NCBI GenBank assembly: GCA_949295785.1 | Contig: CASFMJ010000082.1 | Coordinates: forward strand, 1-36,517 | Direction: 5' to 3' | Length of the DNA: 36,517 nt | Source of the DNA: an uncultured Bacillota bacterium | Lineage (GTDB): Bacteria > Bacillota > Clostridia > Peptostreptococcales > Anaerovoracaceae | In this document: piece after piece, positions 1 to 9,404 of the stretch | How the letters are laid out: every line of letters starts with the position of its first letter | Numbering within the stretch: the first letter of the stretch is position 1 | Position numbers and translations under genes: made by a program | The notes under the pieces: model-generated | What the model was told of the DNA's origin: nothing | What the model saw: the letters and a program-made list of their open reading frames with translations, nothing else | The model's database searches: none

Positions 1-1
1 A

Positions 2-34
2 GAAACCGAAGAAACAAAAGATGCTGCCAAGTAA
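2..34 (+). CDS. C-terminal end of an unidentified upstream gene (partial)
   Basis: An open frame entering from the left edge reads ETEETKDAAK and then TAA at 32-34. The codons are ordinary for this genome, and a rho-independent terminator hairpin begins inside the last codons, which is a typical gene end. The charged Glu/Lys/Ala tail is too short to identify a family. Only this tail is visible, so the call rests on the stop codon combined with the terminator. Confidence 0.4.
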   Translation, partial: ETEETKDAAK

Positions 35-53
35 TACGCCTGGCAGCTTTTTA
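23..53 (+). terminator. Rho-independent terminator of the upstream gene
   Basis: A perfect 7-bp stem, GCTGCCA (23-29) with TGGCAGC (41-47), encloses an 11-nt loop and is followed by a T-run from 48. The left arm overlaps the stop region of the partial upstream gene. Confidence 0.75.
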
Positions 54-60
54 ATTTATG

Positions 61-203
61 TCAATACACGAGTGGTTTACCGTTTACCATCATTTGACCA
101 GTAATGTCCCAACAGACTGTTGATAAATTCTTTGCGCTAAGGTGTCATTTTTCTTTGTCTTACCATAAAAATATCCTTCTGGATTAATATTTATTTTAAA
201 CAT
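61..203 (-). pseudogene. Possible frameshifted remnant of a small gene
   Basis: On the minus strand, 203-90 encodes a 37-residue frame starting MFKININPEGYFYGK with no Shine-Dalgarno. A second frame, 144-61, ends in DITGQMMVNGKPLVY followed by TGA. The two frames overlap and could be joined by one frameshift between about 90 and 144. Both read as plausible protein, unlike the surrounding AT-rich DNA. No family is recognised, and short open frames occur by chance, so this is a weak call. Confidence 0.2.
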
Positions 204-332
204 CAATACAAGAGGATATATACTACATATCTAGTTTACACAAAATTTATTACAGCCTCTTAGAAAACTTAAAAATTAATGCTTTTTATGAATATAAAAC
301 CTTAATTTTAATACGCAGTTTTCACAATGTGA

Positions 333-341
333 TGATAATAT
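333..341 (+). promoter_or_regulatory. Candidate extended -10 element upstream of the LCP gene
   Basis: TG-A-TAATAT fits an extended -10 (TGnTATAAT-like), 46 nt before the LCP start. No convincing -35 box lies 16-18 nt upstream, so the call depends on the extended motif alone. Confidence 0.25.
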
Positions 342-386
342 AAACTGTGTATTTCAATTAAAACTATCATTAAAAGGGGAATTGGT

Positions 387-1826
387 GTGAAAGAAACAGG
401 AAAAAGAAAAAAAACAGCTGCAAATATACTGACAGTTTTATTTCTCCTGTCAGAAGTGATTTTTTTAGTAATGATACTGACATCAGGAATATTTGCTTCA
501 AAATATCTGATATTTGCCGGCTGTATACTTCTTGTCATGACCGCCGTGACGCTTTTGCTGGTACGTTCTGCAAAGGGAAGAAGAAAAGCAGGATATGTTC
601 TTGCTGTTTTCTTTTCCGCTATACTTGCTTTTGGCAGCTATTATCTTTACAGTACAGCGGATCTTTTCGGGGAAATATCCGGAGAGGACAAGCAGGCAGA
701 AGATTTTTACGTGGTGGTTCTTAAAGACGGAAGTTACGAATCTATTGACGATATTGCGAAACATACTGTATATATAACGTCCGGCCAATCAGATTCATAT
801 GAAGCGGCAAAAGATAAGCTGAAGGAAGAATTTAAGGTCGAATATGAGACTGCCGGAGACTATATTTTGCTGGGACAGAAACTCATATCAGAAGACGGAG
901 CAGAACATGATGAGATAATTTATCTCAGCAGCATAAATTATGAAATGATATGCGAAACTGATACATCATTTAAAGATTCTACTAAGATACTTGATACGGT
1001 ATCAATAGAAGTAGAAAATACTGATGTGGCAAAACCGGCCAATGTGACGGGAGAATCCTTCAATGTATATATCAGTGGAATCGACACTTTCGGCAGCATA
1101 GATAAAGTTGCAAGAAGCGATGTGAATATGATTATGACAGTAGATCCGGTAAACAAAAAGATATTGCTCACATCGATTCCCAGAGATACTTATGTCACAC
1201 TTCATTCTTATGGGGCAAAGGATAAGCTGACTCATTCGGGAATATACGGAATAGATGAGACAGTTAAAACTGTTGAAGACTGGCTTGGAATAGACATTAA
1301 CTACTATCTGAGAGTCAATTTTACCACCCTTGAAGATGTGGTGAATGTAATAGGCGGAATAGATGTAAATTCTGAATATTCGTTCACTTCTTCAGTAGGT
1401 AATTACAGCTTTGTAAAAGGGGTAAATCACCTGAATGGGGAGGCGGCATTATGTTTTGCAAGGGAAAGATATGCCTTTGCTTCCGGAGATTTTCAGAGAG
1501 TTAAAAATCAGCAGCTTGTAATTGAAGGCATCATAAATAAGCTTATGAGCAACAAGAGCCTTCTGGTTAAATACCCACAGCTTCTTGGTGCTGTCAAGGA
1601 TAAGGTAAAAACCAACATGTCTGACAAAGAAATATCAGCACTGGTAAAGATGCAGCTGGACGATATGAGCGGATGGGATATCCAGATGCAGTCCATAACC
1701 GGAACCGGAGCCATGAGAGTGACTTATAGCGGAGGAAGCGGCAATCTGTCAGTGATAATACCGGATGACAGTTCAGTGTCGTCTGCTGTAACAAAAATAA
1801 AACAGATGAGTCTGAAAGAATCTTAA
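387..1826 (+). CDS. LytR-CpsA-Psr (LCP) family cell-wall glycopolymer ligase
   Basis: LCP enzymes sit in the cytoplasmic membrane and transfer teichoic acid or other glycopolymers from an undecaprenyl-phosphate carrier to peptidoglycan. The 479-residue product has three N-terminal hydrophobic segments (about 13-36, 40-59 and 68-88), then a poorly conserved extracellular region. The LCP domain starts near residue 224 with FNVYISGIDTFG. Its family signatures are ARSDVN, SIPRDTYV (near 263) and FARERYAFASGDFQR with KNQQ (near 357-377), whose Arg and Asp residues bind the lipid pyrophosphate. Translation starts at GTG 387, preceded at 372-380 by AAAAGGGGA. The gene is monocistronic and convergent with dapA. 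The three-segment membrane anchor is more than the single helix of classic LCP proteins. The exact substrate cannot be told. Confidence 0.9.
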   Translation: MKETGKRKKTAANILTVLFLLSEVIFLVMILTSGIFASKYLIFAGCILLVMTAVTLLLVRSAKGRRKAGYVLAVFFSAILAFGSYYLYSTADLFGEISGEDKQAEDFYVVVLKDGSYESIDDIAKHTVYITSGQSDSYEAAKDKLKEEFKVEYETAGDYILLGQKLISEDGAEHDEIIYLSSINYEMICETDTSFKDSTKILDTVSIEVENTDVAKPANVTGESFNVYISGIDTFGSIDKVARSDVNMIMTVDPVNKKILLTSIPRDTYVTLHSYGAKDKLTHSGIYGIDETVKTVEDWLGIDINYYLRVNFTTLEDVVNVIGGIDVNSEYSFTSSVGNYSFVKGVNHLNGEAALCFARERYAFASGDFQRVKNQQLVIEGIINKLMSNKSLLVKYPQLLGAVKDKVKTNMSDKEISALVKMQLDDMSGWDIQMQSITGTGAMRVTYSGGSGNLSVIIPDDSSVSSAVTKIKQMSLKES

Positions 1827-1835
1827 CAGAATATC

Positions 1836-1893
1836 AAAGCCCGGAATATTTTTTAGGGTCTATGCTTATAGAACCTTCATTATTCCGGGCTTT
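1836..1893. terminator. Bidirectional terminator between the LCP gene and dapA
   Basis: Thirteen paired bases, AAAGCCCGGAATA (1836-1848) with TATTCCGGGCTTT (1881-1893), give A-runs and T-runs on both sides, so the hairpin can end transcription from either direction. The 32-nt interior can extend the stem: GGGTCTAT near 1856 pairs with ATAGAACC with one mismatch. Confidence 0.85.
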
Positions 1894-1899
1894 TGCCTG

Positions 1900-2778
1900 T
1901 CATATCAGGCCGAATTCCTCAAGCACATCGTATACCATGTACTGGGTTTTGTTGGAAGGAGGACACATCGGAAGCCTGTATTCCAGATTACACATTCGCA
2001 TAATATTAAGGGCTGATTTTACAGGAACAGGGTTTACCTCAGTAAAAAGAGCATCAATAAGAGGCTTTATAGCCACTTGTTCTTTTCCTGCTTCAATATA
2101 TCTGCCGTTTAAAAAGTCTCGTGTCATCTTTGAGAATCTTGCAGGGATAATATTTGAAACCGTGGAGATACAGCCTGAACCTCCCAGTGACATAATGGGG
2201 ATAGTCTGATCATCATTTCCCGAATACAGGTCAAAGTGATCATTAACACAGGCGGCAATCTGGCATATCTGCGAGATGTTTCCGGAAGCTTCTTTTATAC
2301 CACATATATTTGGATGTTCTGAAAGCACAGAGACGACAGAAGGTGATATATTCACACCGGTCCTTGACGGAACAGAATACATTATTACAGGTATGGAAAT
2401 ATCATCTGCGATTTTTTCGTAGTGAGATATAAGTCCGGGCTCTGTACATTTGTTGTAATATGGAGTAACCACAAGAAGACCGTCTGCTCCGGCATCTTCC
2501 ATACCTTTTGACAGATCAGCCGATGCAGCTGTATTGTTGGTGCCTGAGCCGGCGATGACAGGAACCCGGCCATCCGTCAGATCCACTGCAAATCTTGTCA
2601 GCTGTATTTTTTCCATGACAGATAAGGTGGAAGCTTCTCCGGTGGTACCGCAGACTACAAGCGCGTCTATTCCCTGGCTTATCTGCCATTCTATAAGTTT
2701 TCCCATGGAAACATAATCAATTTTTCCATCTTTAAAAGGAGTGATGAGAGCCGTCGCAGCTCCTTTAAATAATGACAC
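1900..2778 (-). CDS. dapA: 4-hydroxy-tetrahydrodipicolinate synthase
   Basis: DapA condenses pyruvate with aspartate semialdehyde, the first committed step to diaminopimelate and lysine; in spore formers the pathway also supplies dipicolinate. The roughly 292-residue product matches the usual family length. It carries the CGTTGEAST substrate loop, the tyrosine segment IMYSVPSRTGVN, the Schiff-base lysine in GIKEASGN (about Lys162) and YSGNDD. I place the start at GTG 2778 (reading SLFKGAATALITPF). The first GTG, at 2787, lies only one base from the AAAGGA Shine-Dalgarno, whereas the second is 10 nt away. It is divergent from asd, the gene for the preceding enzyme, so two consecutive steps share one intergenic control region. 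Confidence 0.95.
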   Translation of the reverse strand: MSLFKGAATALITPFKDGKIDYVSMGKLIEWQISQGIDALVVCGTTGEASTLSVMEKIQLTRFAVDLTDGRVPVIAGSGTNNTAASADLSKGMEDAGADGLLVVTPYYNKCTEPGLISHYEKIADDISIPVIMYSVPSRTGVNISPSVVSVLSEHPNICGIKEASGNISQICQIAACVNDHFDLYSGNDDQTIPIMSLGGSGCISTVSNIIPARFSKMTRDFLNGRYIEAGKEQVAIKPLIDALFTEVNPVPVKSALNIMRMCNLEYRLPMCPPSNKTQYMVYDVLEEFGLI

Positions 2779-2816
2779 AGTACACACGTCCTTTCATAGA
2801 ATAATACTGTCGGATT

Positions 2817-2846
2817 ATTATATTCATTAGCTTCTATTTTGTTGAA
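2817..2846 (-). promoter_or_regulatory. Candidate dapA promoter
   Basis: On the minus strand, a perfect -10 TATAAT (2822-2817) is preceded after 18 nt by a weak -35 TTCAAC (2846-2841). The -35 overlaps the -35 of the opposing asd promoter. Confidence 0.5.
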
Positions 2847-2870
2847 ACTTCAATTAAAAAGTGATAAAAT
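2842..2870 (+). promoter_or_regulatory. Promoter of the asd operon
   Basis: TTGAAA (2842-2847), a 17-nt spacer, then TAAAAT (2865-2870). TG at 2862-2863 gives an extended -10. The ten bases GTGATAAAAT also occur in the alaS promoter (25232-25241). Confidence 0.75.
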
Positions 2871-2925
2871 AAATTGTTATGAAATGTTTTATGAGAAAAT
2901 AATAAATATATGGTGAGGTAATTTT

Positions 2926-4017
2926 ATGAGTGAAAAATTAAAGGTAGGTATTCTAGGCGGAACCGGAATGGTTGGACAGAGATTTATTTCTCTTCTGGAA
3001 GACCATCCATGGTTTGAGGTGACAGCAATTGCTGCGTCGGGACGCAGTGCCGGCATGACATATGAGGATGCTGTAAAAGATCGCTGGAAGATCGAAAAGC
3101 CTATGCCCAGGGCCGTTAAAAATATTAAAGTAATGAACGTGAATGATGTGGAAAAGGTGGCTTCATGTGTGGATTTCGTTTTCAGCGCTGTGGATATGAG
3201 CAAAGATGAGATCAGAGCCATAGAAGAAGCATATGCGAAAACTGAGACACCTGTAGTGTCAAATAACAGTGCCCACAGGTGGACAGAAGATGTGCCCATG
3301 GTTATACCTGAAATAAATCCTGAACATTTTGATATAATAGAAGCTCAGAAAAAACGCCTCGGTACAAAACGAGGATTCATTGCAGTAAAACCTAACTGCT
3401 CCATTCAGAGTTATGTGCCTGCCCTTGAGGCATGGAAAGAATTTGAACCATATGAGTGCGTGATAACCACTTATCAGGCTATTTCCGGTGCAGGAAAAGA
3501 TTTCAGATCATGGCCTGAGATGGTTGAAAACGTCATACCTTTCATAAGCGGTGAGGAAGAAAAGAGCGAGCAGGAGCCTTTGAAAATCTGGGGAAAGGCA
3601 GATATAAAAGCAGGTAAGATAATAAAAGCAGCAGAGCCTGTGATAACATGTCAGTGTATCAGAGTACCTGTTCTTAACGGTCATACTGCTGCAGCATTTG
3701 TAAAATTCAGAAAGAAGCCTACAAAAGCGCAGCTTATCGAAAAGCTGGAAAATTATGAAGGATTTCCGCAGATAGAAAAACTTCCGATGGCTCCCAGGCA
3801 GTTTATAAAATATTTTGAAGAAGATGATCGTCCTCAGGTCAAGGCTGATGTGGACAGAGACAAGGGCATGGGTATATCCATCGGAAGATTGAGAGAAGAC
3901 AATGTATACGACTTTAAGTTTATAGGTCTTTCTCATAATACAATAAGAGGTGCGGCAGGGGGAGCCGTGCTGTGTGCAGAGACACTCAAAGCGAAGGGAT
4001 ATATTAATAAAAAATAA
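2926..4017 (+). CDS. asd: Aspartate-semialdehyde dehydrogenase, archaeal/fungal-type
   Basis: This enzyme reduces aspartyl phosphate to aspartate semialdehyde with NADPH, the branch point to lysine/diaminopimelate, threonine and methionine. The 363-residue product starts with the nucleotide-binding motif GILGGTGMVGQR, has the catalytic cysteine in KPNCSIQS (about Cys158), and carries VPVLNGHTAAAFV. The insert pattern and the opening LLEDHPWFEVTAIAASGRSA are those of the archaeal/fungal-type subfamily rather than the enterobacterial type. The start is ATG 2926 with GAGGT about 8 nt upstream. It is the first gene of a run of six plus-strand genes and is divergent from dapA, which uses its product. 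Confidence 0.93.
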   Translation: MSEKLKVGILGGTGMVGQRFISLLEDHPWFEVTAIAASGRSAGMTYEDAVKDRWKIEKPMPRAVKNIKVMNVNDVEKVASCVDFVFSAVDMSKDEIRAIEEAYAKTETPVVSNNSAHRWTEDVPMVIPEINPEHFDIIEAQKKRLGTKRGFIAVKPNCSIQSYVPALEAWKEFEPYECVITTYQAISGAGKDFRSWPEMVENVIPFISGEEEKSEQEPLKIWGKADIKAGKIIKAAEPVITCQCIRVPVLNGHTAAAFVKFRKKPTKAQLIEKLENYEGFPQIEKLPMAPRQFIKYFEEDDRPQVKADVDRDKGMGISIGRLREDNVYDFKFIGLSHNTIRGAAGGAVLCAETLKAKGYINKK

Positions 4018-4029
4018 GGAGACGAGATT

Positions 4030-4866
4030 ATGTCATATATTGAAGCTGTAGTTTTAGGACTTGTACAGGGACTGGCAGAATTTTTACCCATAAGCAGTTC
4101 AGGTCACCTTGCGCTGCTGCAGCAGTGGTTTGGTATAAAAGAAGACAGTGTCCTTCTGTTTGCCGTACTTCTTCACGTAGGTACACTGATTTCGGTTTTC
4201 ATCGTTTACTGGAAAGATATATGGGAACTGATAGTTGAATTGTTTTTAACTATAAAAGATCTCTGTACAGGCAAAGGCCTGAGACTTGAGGAAAGGCCGG
4301 TGAGAAAACTTGGAGTAATGATCATAGTGGCTACAATACCTACAGGTATAATAGGACTGCTGTTTAATGATTTCTTTAACGGTCTGTATAATTCTGTGAT
4401 ACCCATAGGAGCAGGTCTGATAATAACAGGATTCCTCCTGCTTATTGCCGAGAAAACAGGGCATTCCACGAGAGGAATAAAGCAGATGAATTACAGAAAT
4501 GCGCTCTTTATAGGTACAATCCAGGGTATTGCCATATGGCCGGGAATTTCCCGTTCCGGTTCTACCCTTTTTGGCAGTCTGATGTGCAATCTGGACAGAA
4601 AATTCGCTGTAAAATTCGTATTCCTGATATCCATTCCATCCATATTGGGATCTGCCATACTGGAAGCACCTGACGCCATAAAGAGCGGTATGGCGGGAAC
4701 AGATATGGGACCTGTAATTGCAGGAATGGCTGTTGCTGCCATATCAGGCTTTGTAGCCATAAAGACCATGATAAAAATTGTTTCAGATAAAAAACTCAGC
4801 TACTTTTCATATTATGTATGGCTGCTGGGTGCAATAGTGATAGGATACGGGATTTTCTTCGCATAG
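4030..4866 (+). CDS. uppP: Undecaprenyl-diphosphate phosphatase (bacitracin resistance)
   Basis: UppP (BacA) dephosphorylates undecaprenyl pyrophosphate, recycling the lipid carrier for peptidoglycan and other wall polymers; higher dosage gives bacitracin resistance. The 278-residue protein is almost entirely hydrophobic. It has both family motifs: GLAEFLPISSSGHLAL (about 13-28), with the catalytic Glu and Ser residues, and PGISRSGST (about 170-178). The start is ATG 4030 with AAGGAGA about 8 nt before it, 12 bp after asd stops, so it is probably co-transcribed. It works in the same wall-precursor supply as asd (diaminopimelate) and the neighbouring LCP ligase. Confidence 0.95.
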   Translation: MSYIEAVVLGLVQGLAEFLPISSSGHLALLQQWFGIKEDSVLLFAVLLHVGTLISVFIVYWKDIWELIVELFLTIKDLCTGKGLRLEERPVRKLGVMIIVATIPTGIIGLLFNDFFNGLYNSVIPIGAGLIITGFLLLIAEKTGHSTRGIKQMNYRNALFIGTIQGIAIWPGISRSGSTLFGSLMCNLDRKFAVKFVFLISIPSILGSAILEAPDAIKSGMAGTDMGPVIAGMAVAAISGFVAIKTMIKIVSDKKLSYFSYYVWLLGAIVIGYGIFFA

Positions 4867-4902
4867 AAGGAAATCCTGAATAATTAAGAAAGGATTTGCC
4901 AT

Positions 4903-7536
4903 ATGGCGGGAAAAAAGCGAGGCCCGGGTCGACCTCCCGGATCGGGAAACAAGAAAAAGAATACCGCATCATCAGCAGGTTCACGTGCTAAAACCAGGGC
5001 TAAGGAGATACAGTCAGAAAAAAAAGCCGACAGACGCGTAATGGATGAGATATGGTCTATAATATCCATTGCCCTTGGAATTTTCTTAATTGTTGCTCTG
5101 TTTACAAATGGAGCAGGACAGCTTGGACATATGATAGGAGACTGTCTGAAAGGCCTTTTTGGATTTATGGCTGATATTCTGCCTTTTTATCTGATAATTT
5201 TCGGTGTACTTCTTTTTTCCAGGAAGACCGTATCAATTTCAGTCAGGACCGTGCTCCTTCTTTTTCTTCTGTTGCTGATGCTTGCAACTATGAATTCCGT
5301 CAGATTTGCTGATGACGCATCCGGCTCTCTGCTTTCAGTGAAAATGTTGAAAGATTTTTATTCTTCAGGAGTCGCACTCGAAAGCGGAGGATTCTTCGGA
5401 ATGATACTTTCCACGCTTCTGATCAGGTGGCTGGGTGTAGCAGGGTGCTGGATATTTTCCCTGGTGGTGACGGCCATATGTCTTCTTCTTATAATAAACA
5501 CTCCTGTCTCAAGATTTATCTCCAAAATAGGAGATAAGATTGAAGAACGTAAACTTGCAAAACAGCATGCGTATCTGGATTCAGAAAGTAATATGACTGA
5601 AGAAGGAAATCAACTGTCTGTAAAAGATATTGATAAAGCAGCAGAAACACGGCATGATGCAAATTCCAGAGACGAGAAAATAAAAATCATTGACGGAAGC
5701 AAGCCGTATCAGAGCATGGAAACTGCAAAAGAACCCGATAAGATCAAAACTGATCTGAGAGTTCCGTTAAATAATCCGGTCCATGAAAAAAACAGCGTTC
5801 TCAGATATATGAAAGACGATTCTCTGTTTGACCGCAGTGAAACTTCGGGAGGCATGGGTCTTGAAGAAATTTCAGATTTCGGTTCCGGATACGGATTGGA
5901 TGGGTACAGTACGCATACAGGTATAGGCCTTGGCCTTGAACCATCAGAGCCGCTCACAGAAAGCAAAGGTTTAAAAAATGAACCGGAAGAAGAACCGGTT
6001 TCTCGAAACATCACCTCTGAAGAGAAAAAAATCTCAAACAAAGAAGCCAGAGAAGCTATGCTTTCCAGTGAAGAAATCAATACGGTGCGAGTAAAAAAAT
6101 ACAGAAAACCTTCTGTGAGTCTTCTGGAAAAACCCACGGCGGGAGCCAGAACCAACAGCAGACTTCTTACTGAAAAGGCACAGAAACTGGAAGAAACTCT
6201 GAAGAATTTTCATGTGGATGCAAAAGTTATGCAGGTTACTCAGGGACCTACGGTGACACGATATGAAATACAGCCTGCGGTAGGAGTAAAGGTCAGCAGT
6301 ATTGTGCGTCTTGCAGATGATATTGCACTGAATCTGGAAGCAAAAAGTATAAGAATAGAGGCTCCGATACCCGGTAAAGCAGCTGTAGGCATTGAAGTTG
6401 AAAATGATGCAGTGACCATGGTACATATAAGAGAGATAATCGACTCGAAAGAGTTTAAAGAAAGCAAGTCGAAAATCACTTTTGCAGTAGGAAAGGATAT
6501 AAGCGGCAAAGCCATAGTTGCAGATCTTAAAGCCATGCCGCACCTTCTTATTGCCGGTTCCACAGGTTCAGGAAAATCAGTATGTATAAACGGCATCATT
6601 ACCAGCCTTCTTTATAAAGCCGATCCCGATGAGGTGAAGCTGATTCTTGTTGACCCTAAAGTAGTCGAGCTTGGTAATTACAATGGTATACCTCACCTTA
6701 TGATACCGGTGGTTACCGATCCGGGCAAAGCGGCAGCTGCTCTCAACTGGGCTGTTGCAGAGATGACAGACAGATATAAAAAGTTTGCAGAAGAAGGCGT
6801 AAGAGATCTGGAGTCATATAACGAGTATATGCGTGCCAATGAAGAACCTGATAAGATAATGCCTCAGGTAGTAATAATAATAGATGAACTGGCAGATCTT
6901 ATGATGGCGGCACCTTCCCAGATAGAGGAATCCATATGCAGACTGGCACAGATGGCCAGAGCAGCCGGGATGCATCTTATCGTTGCCACCCAGAGACCTT
7001 CCGTAGATGTTATAACCGGTGTGATCAAAGCCAACATACCGTCAAGGATAGCCTTTGCTGTTTCATCTCAGGTGGATTCAAGAACCATACTCGATATGCA
7101 GGGTGCAGAAAAGCTGGTGGGAAAGGGCGATATGCTGTTTAATCCCATGGGGATGGGAAAGCCTGTCAGGATACAGGGCGCATTTATCTCAGACAGCGAG
7201 GTTAATAAAGTCATAGAGTTTGTCAAGGAGCAGGTGGAAGAAAATAATTATGACATGGATATACTGTCCAGAATAGAGAGAACTGATGCTTCTGATGCAG
7301 ATGACGATACTGATGAACTTATGACAGATGCCATAGACCTGGTGGTTAAAAGCGGACAGGCATCTGTGTCCATGCTTCAGAGACGATTCCGCATAGGATA
7401 TAACAGGGCCGCCAGGATAATGGATATGATGGAAGCAAGAGGTATAGTCGGACCGCAGGATGGAAGCCGTCCCAGACAGGTTCTGCTTACAGAAGGAGAG
7501 CTTGCCTCTATGAAAGAAGATACGGAAGGGATCTGA
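4903..7536 (+). CDS. ftsK: DNA translocase FtsK/SpoIIIE
   Basis: A membrane-anchored hexameric motor that pumps chromosomal DNA across the division septum, and in spore formers into the forespore. The 877-residue product begins with a Lys/Gly-rich cytoplasmic stretch and about four transmembrane helices (residues about 50-200), followed by a charged low-complexity linker to about 410. The motor follows: alpha/beta domain, Walker [10 protein letters not shown] (552-560), Walker [12 protein letters not shown] (656-666), and the [12 protein letters not shown] segment. The C-terminal winged-helix gamma domain (about 805-865; [18 protein letters not shown]) reads the polar KOPS/SRS sites. The start is ATG 4903, with AGAAAGGA upstream. 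Whether it serves vegetative division, sporulation or both cannot be decided; the short linker suggests SpoIIIE. Confidence 0.95.
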   Translation: MAGKKRGPGRPPGSGNKKKNTASSAGSRAKTRAKEIQSEKKADRRVMDEIWSIISIALGIFLIVALFTNGAGQLGHMIGDCLKGLFGFMADILPFYLIIFGVLLFSRKTVSISVRTVLLLFLLLLMLATMNSVRFADDASGSLLSVKMLKDFYSSGVALESGGFFGMILSTLLIRWLGVAGCWIFSLVVTAICLLLIINTPVSRFISKIGDKIEERKLAKQHAYLDSESNMTEEGNQLSVKDIDKAAETRHDANSRDEKIKIIDGSKPYQSMETAKEPDKIKTDLRVPLNNPVHEKNSVLRYMKDDSLFDRSETSGGMGLEEISDFGSGYGLDGYSTHTGIGLGLEPSEPLTESKGLKNEPEEEPVSRNITSEEKKISNKEAREAMLSSEEINTVRVKKYRKPSVSLLEKPTAGARTNSRLLTEKAQKLEETLKNFHVDAKVMQVTQGPTVTRYEIQPAVGVKVSSIVRLADDIALNLEAKSIRIEAPIPGKAAVGIEVENDAVTMVHIREIIDSKEFKESKSKITFAVGKDISGKAIVADLKAMPHLLIAGSTGSGKSVCINGIITSLLYKADPDEVKLILVDPKVVELGNYNGIPHLMIPVVTDPGKAAAALNWAVAEMTDRYKKFAEEGVRDLESYNEYMRANEEPDKIMPQVVIIIDELADLMMAAPSQIEESICRLAQMARAAGMHLIVATQRPSVDVITGVIKANIPSRIAFAVSSQVDSRTILDMQGAEKLVGKGDMLFNPMGMGKPVRIQGAFISDSEVNKVIEFVKEQVEENNYDMDILSRIERTDASDADDDTDELMTDAIDLVVKSGQASVSMLQRRFRIGYNRAARIMDMMEARGIVGPQDGSRPRQVLLTEGELASMKEDTEGI

Positions 7537-7538
7537 AT

Positions 7539-8861
7539 ATGAAAGTATATATGGAGACTCTCGGATGTCCCAAAAATTTCAACGATACGGAAACCGCTAA
7601 AGGGATAATGAGCAGTGAAGGCATTGAAATTACAGATAATATACAGGATTCAGATGTAATGATACTGAACACCTGCGGATTTATAAATGATGCCAAAAAA
7701 GAGTCAATAAACAGAATTTTTGAACTTGCTCAGTATAAGAATGCCCATCGAAAGCTTATAGTTTCGGGCTGTCTTTCGGAAAGATACTCACATGATCTTT
7801 TTGAAGAAATGCCGGAAGTAGAATGCTTTATCGGTGTAAACGAATATGACAGGCTTCCGGAAATACTAAAAGATATAGAAAATAAAACCTGCACAGGCCG
7901 TCACGATTTTGTGAGCGGAAAAGTGCATAGGCAGCTTGAAGTCAAACCGCGCATGCTGGATAACAATCCGTATTCGGCCACCATCAAGATAGCAGAAGGC
8001 TGTGATAACAGATGTGCATACTGTGTCATCCCGGATATAAGAGGCCATTTCAGAAGCAAGAAAATTGAGGATGTGGTAAATGAAGCCGTATGGCTTGCCG
8101 AAAAAGGCTGTAAGGAACTCATACTTATCGCTCAGGATGTAACACATTACGGTACAGATCTGTATGGCAAACCAGCTCTTGCACAGCTTCTCAGAAAGCT
8201 GTGCCGTATAGAAGGTATACAGTGGATAAGGCTCATGTATTGTTATGACGACCGGATTACAGATGAACTTATACAGGTAATGAAAGAAGAACCTAAAATA
8301 TGCAGATATATAGATATTCCCATTCAGCATTCATCTGATTCCGTTCTTAAACGGATGAGGAGAAGATCCACATCAGAATCCATCAGAGAAACTGTTTCAA
8401 GACTCAGGAAAGCAATGCCTGATATTCATATCAGAACAACTCTGATAGTGGGATTTCCGGGAGAAACAGAAGATGATTTTGAGAAACTGCTTGATTTTGT
8501 AGAAGAAATGAAGTTCGCACGTCTTGGAGTTTTCGCATATTCACAGGAAGAAAATACTCCGGCAGGCATTATGGAAGATCAGATTCCTGAAGAAGTAAAA
8601 GAAAAAAGACTGGATGCCGTCATGCGCTGCCAGATGGATATTTCCCTGGAAATGAACCGTGAAAAAGTGGGAAATATATTTGAGGTACTGGTTGAATATG
8701 AAGAAGAAGAAGGAACGTATATAGGCAGGACACGTTATGATGCCCCTGAAATAGATAATTCAGTAATATTCACATCAGACAGGAAACTTTATCCGGGAAA
8801 TATAGTTAATGTCCTTATAAAAGACGCATTTGATTATGATCTTACAGGTATGGAGGTATGA
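7539..8861 (+). CDS. rimO: Ribosomal protein S12 methylthiotransferase RimO
   Basis: A radical-SAM enzyme that adds a methylthio group to a conserved aspartate of ribosomal protein S12. The 440-residue protein has three cysteines of the UPF0004 domain (in TLGCPKN, NTCGF and SGCLSER, ligands of the auxiliary cluster), the radical-SAM CxxxCxxC at Cys155/159/162 (CDNRCAYC), VGFPGETEDDF, and a C-terminal TRAM domain (about 375-440). GCPKN after the first cysteine distinguishes RimO from MiaB and MtaB. The start is ATG 7539, two bases after the ftsK stop, with GGAAGGG supplied by the end of ftsK, so the two are likely translationally coupled. Confidence 0.94.
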   Translation: MKVYMETLGCPKNFNDTETAKGIMSSEGIEITDNIQDSDVMILNTCGFINDAKKESINRIFELAQYKNAHRKLIVSGCLSERYSHDLFEEMPEVECFIGVNEYDRLPEILKDIENKTCTGRHDFVSGKVHRQLEVKPRMLDNNPYSATIKIAEGCDNRCAYCVIPDIRGHFRSKKIEDVVNEAVWLAEKGCKELILIAQDVTHYGTDLYGKPALAQLLRKLCRIEGIQWIRLMYCYDDRITDELIQVMKEEPKICRYIDIPIQHSSDSVLKRMRRRSTSESIRETVSRLRKAMPDIHIRTTLIVGFPGETEDDFEKLLDFVEEMKFARLGVFAYSQEENTPAGIMEDQIPEEVKEKRLDAVMRCQMDISLEMNREKVGNIFEVLVEYEEEEGTYIGRTRYDAPEIDNSVIFTSDRKLYPGNIVNVLIKDAFDYDLTGMEV

Positions 8862-8864
8862 GAG

Positions 8865-9395
8865 ATGAATTTACCAAACAAGCTGACTATTGGAAGAGTT
8901 ATTGCAGTGCCGTTTTTCATCGGTGCATATTATTTCGGCTGGTATCTTCTGGCTTTTATAATATTCGTTGCGGCATCTCTTACAGATATGCTCGATGGAA
9001 AAATAGCAAGAAAATATAATCTTGTTACAAACTTCGGCAAGATAATGGATCCGCTGGCTGATAAAGTCCTTGTGTATTCGGCCATATGCCTTATGATACC
9101 TTTATATGTGCCGGCATGGATGCTGATTGTGATTCTTGCAAGAGAATTTACGGTCGCAGGTATGAGGACTGTGGCAGCTTCAGAAGGCATTGTCATAGCG
9201 GCAGGTATGAGCGGAAAGATTAAAACCGTACTCCAGATGATTGCCGTATGTCTTCTGCTTCTGGTTCCGGCCGTACCGTTTTTCCTGCCGCTGTGGTACG
9301 TTGCCCAGGCATTCTTATGGGCGTCGCTTATTATGACTGTTTATTCTGGTGCAGAATATGTTATCCGCAATAAGCAGGTTTTTTCAATGAAATAA
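8865..9395 (+). CDS. pgsA: CDP-diacylglycerol-glycerol-3-phosphate 3-phosphatidyltransferase
   Basis: PgsA makes phosphatidylglycerol phosphate, the first step to phosphatidylglycerol and cardiolipin. The 176-residue membrane protein carries the complete CDP-alcohol phosphotransferase motif DG-x2-AR-x8-G-x3-D-x3-D, from MLDGKIARKY through GKIMDPLADK (residues about 43-66), and several hydrophobic helices. The start is ATG 8865, with GGAGGT in the last codons of rimO; only three bases separate the genes. The order pgsA-cinA-recA is common in Firmicutes. Confidence 0.94.
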   Translation: MNLPNKLTIGRVIAVPFFIGAYYFGWYLLAFIIFVAASLTDMLDGKIARKYNLVTNFGKIMDPLADKVLVYSAICLMIPLYVPAWMLIVILAREFTVAGMRTVAASEGIVIAAGMSGKIKTVLQMIAVCLLLLVPAVPFFLPLWYVAQAFLWASLIMTVYSGAEYVIRNKQVFSMK

Positions 9396-9404
9396 GAGGA
9401 TAGT

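Larger units (their letters stand above)
35..386. other. AT-rich intergenic region with a possible decayed coding remnant
   Basis: About 350 bp lie between the upstream terminator and the LCP gene. There is no credible plus-strand gene. On the minus strand two short overlapping frames look protein-like (see the pseudogene entry at 61-203). The right half (about 200-380) is very AT-rich and probably holds the promoter of the LCP gene. No repeats, tRNA or RNA structure were recognised. Confidence 0.5.

Noticed and set aside
1862-2209. 115-codon plus-strand frame opposite dapA
   Set aside because: It begins inside the shared terminator and lies antisense to a well-supported dapA; no family features.
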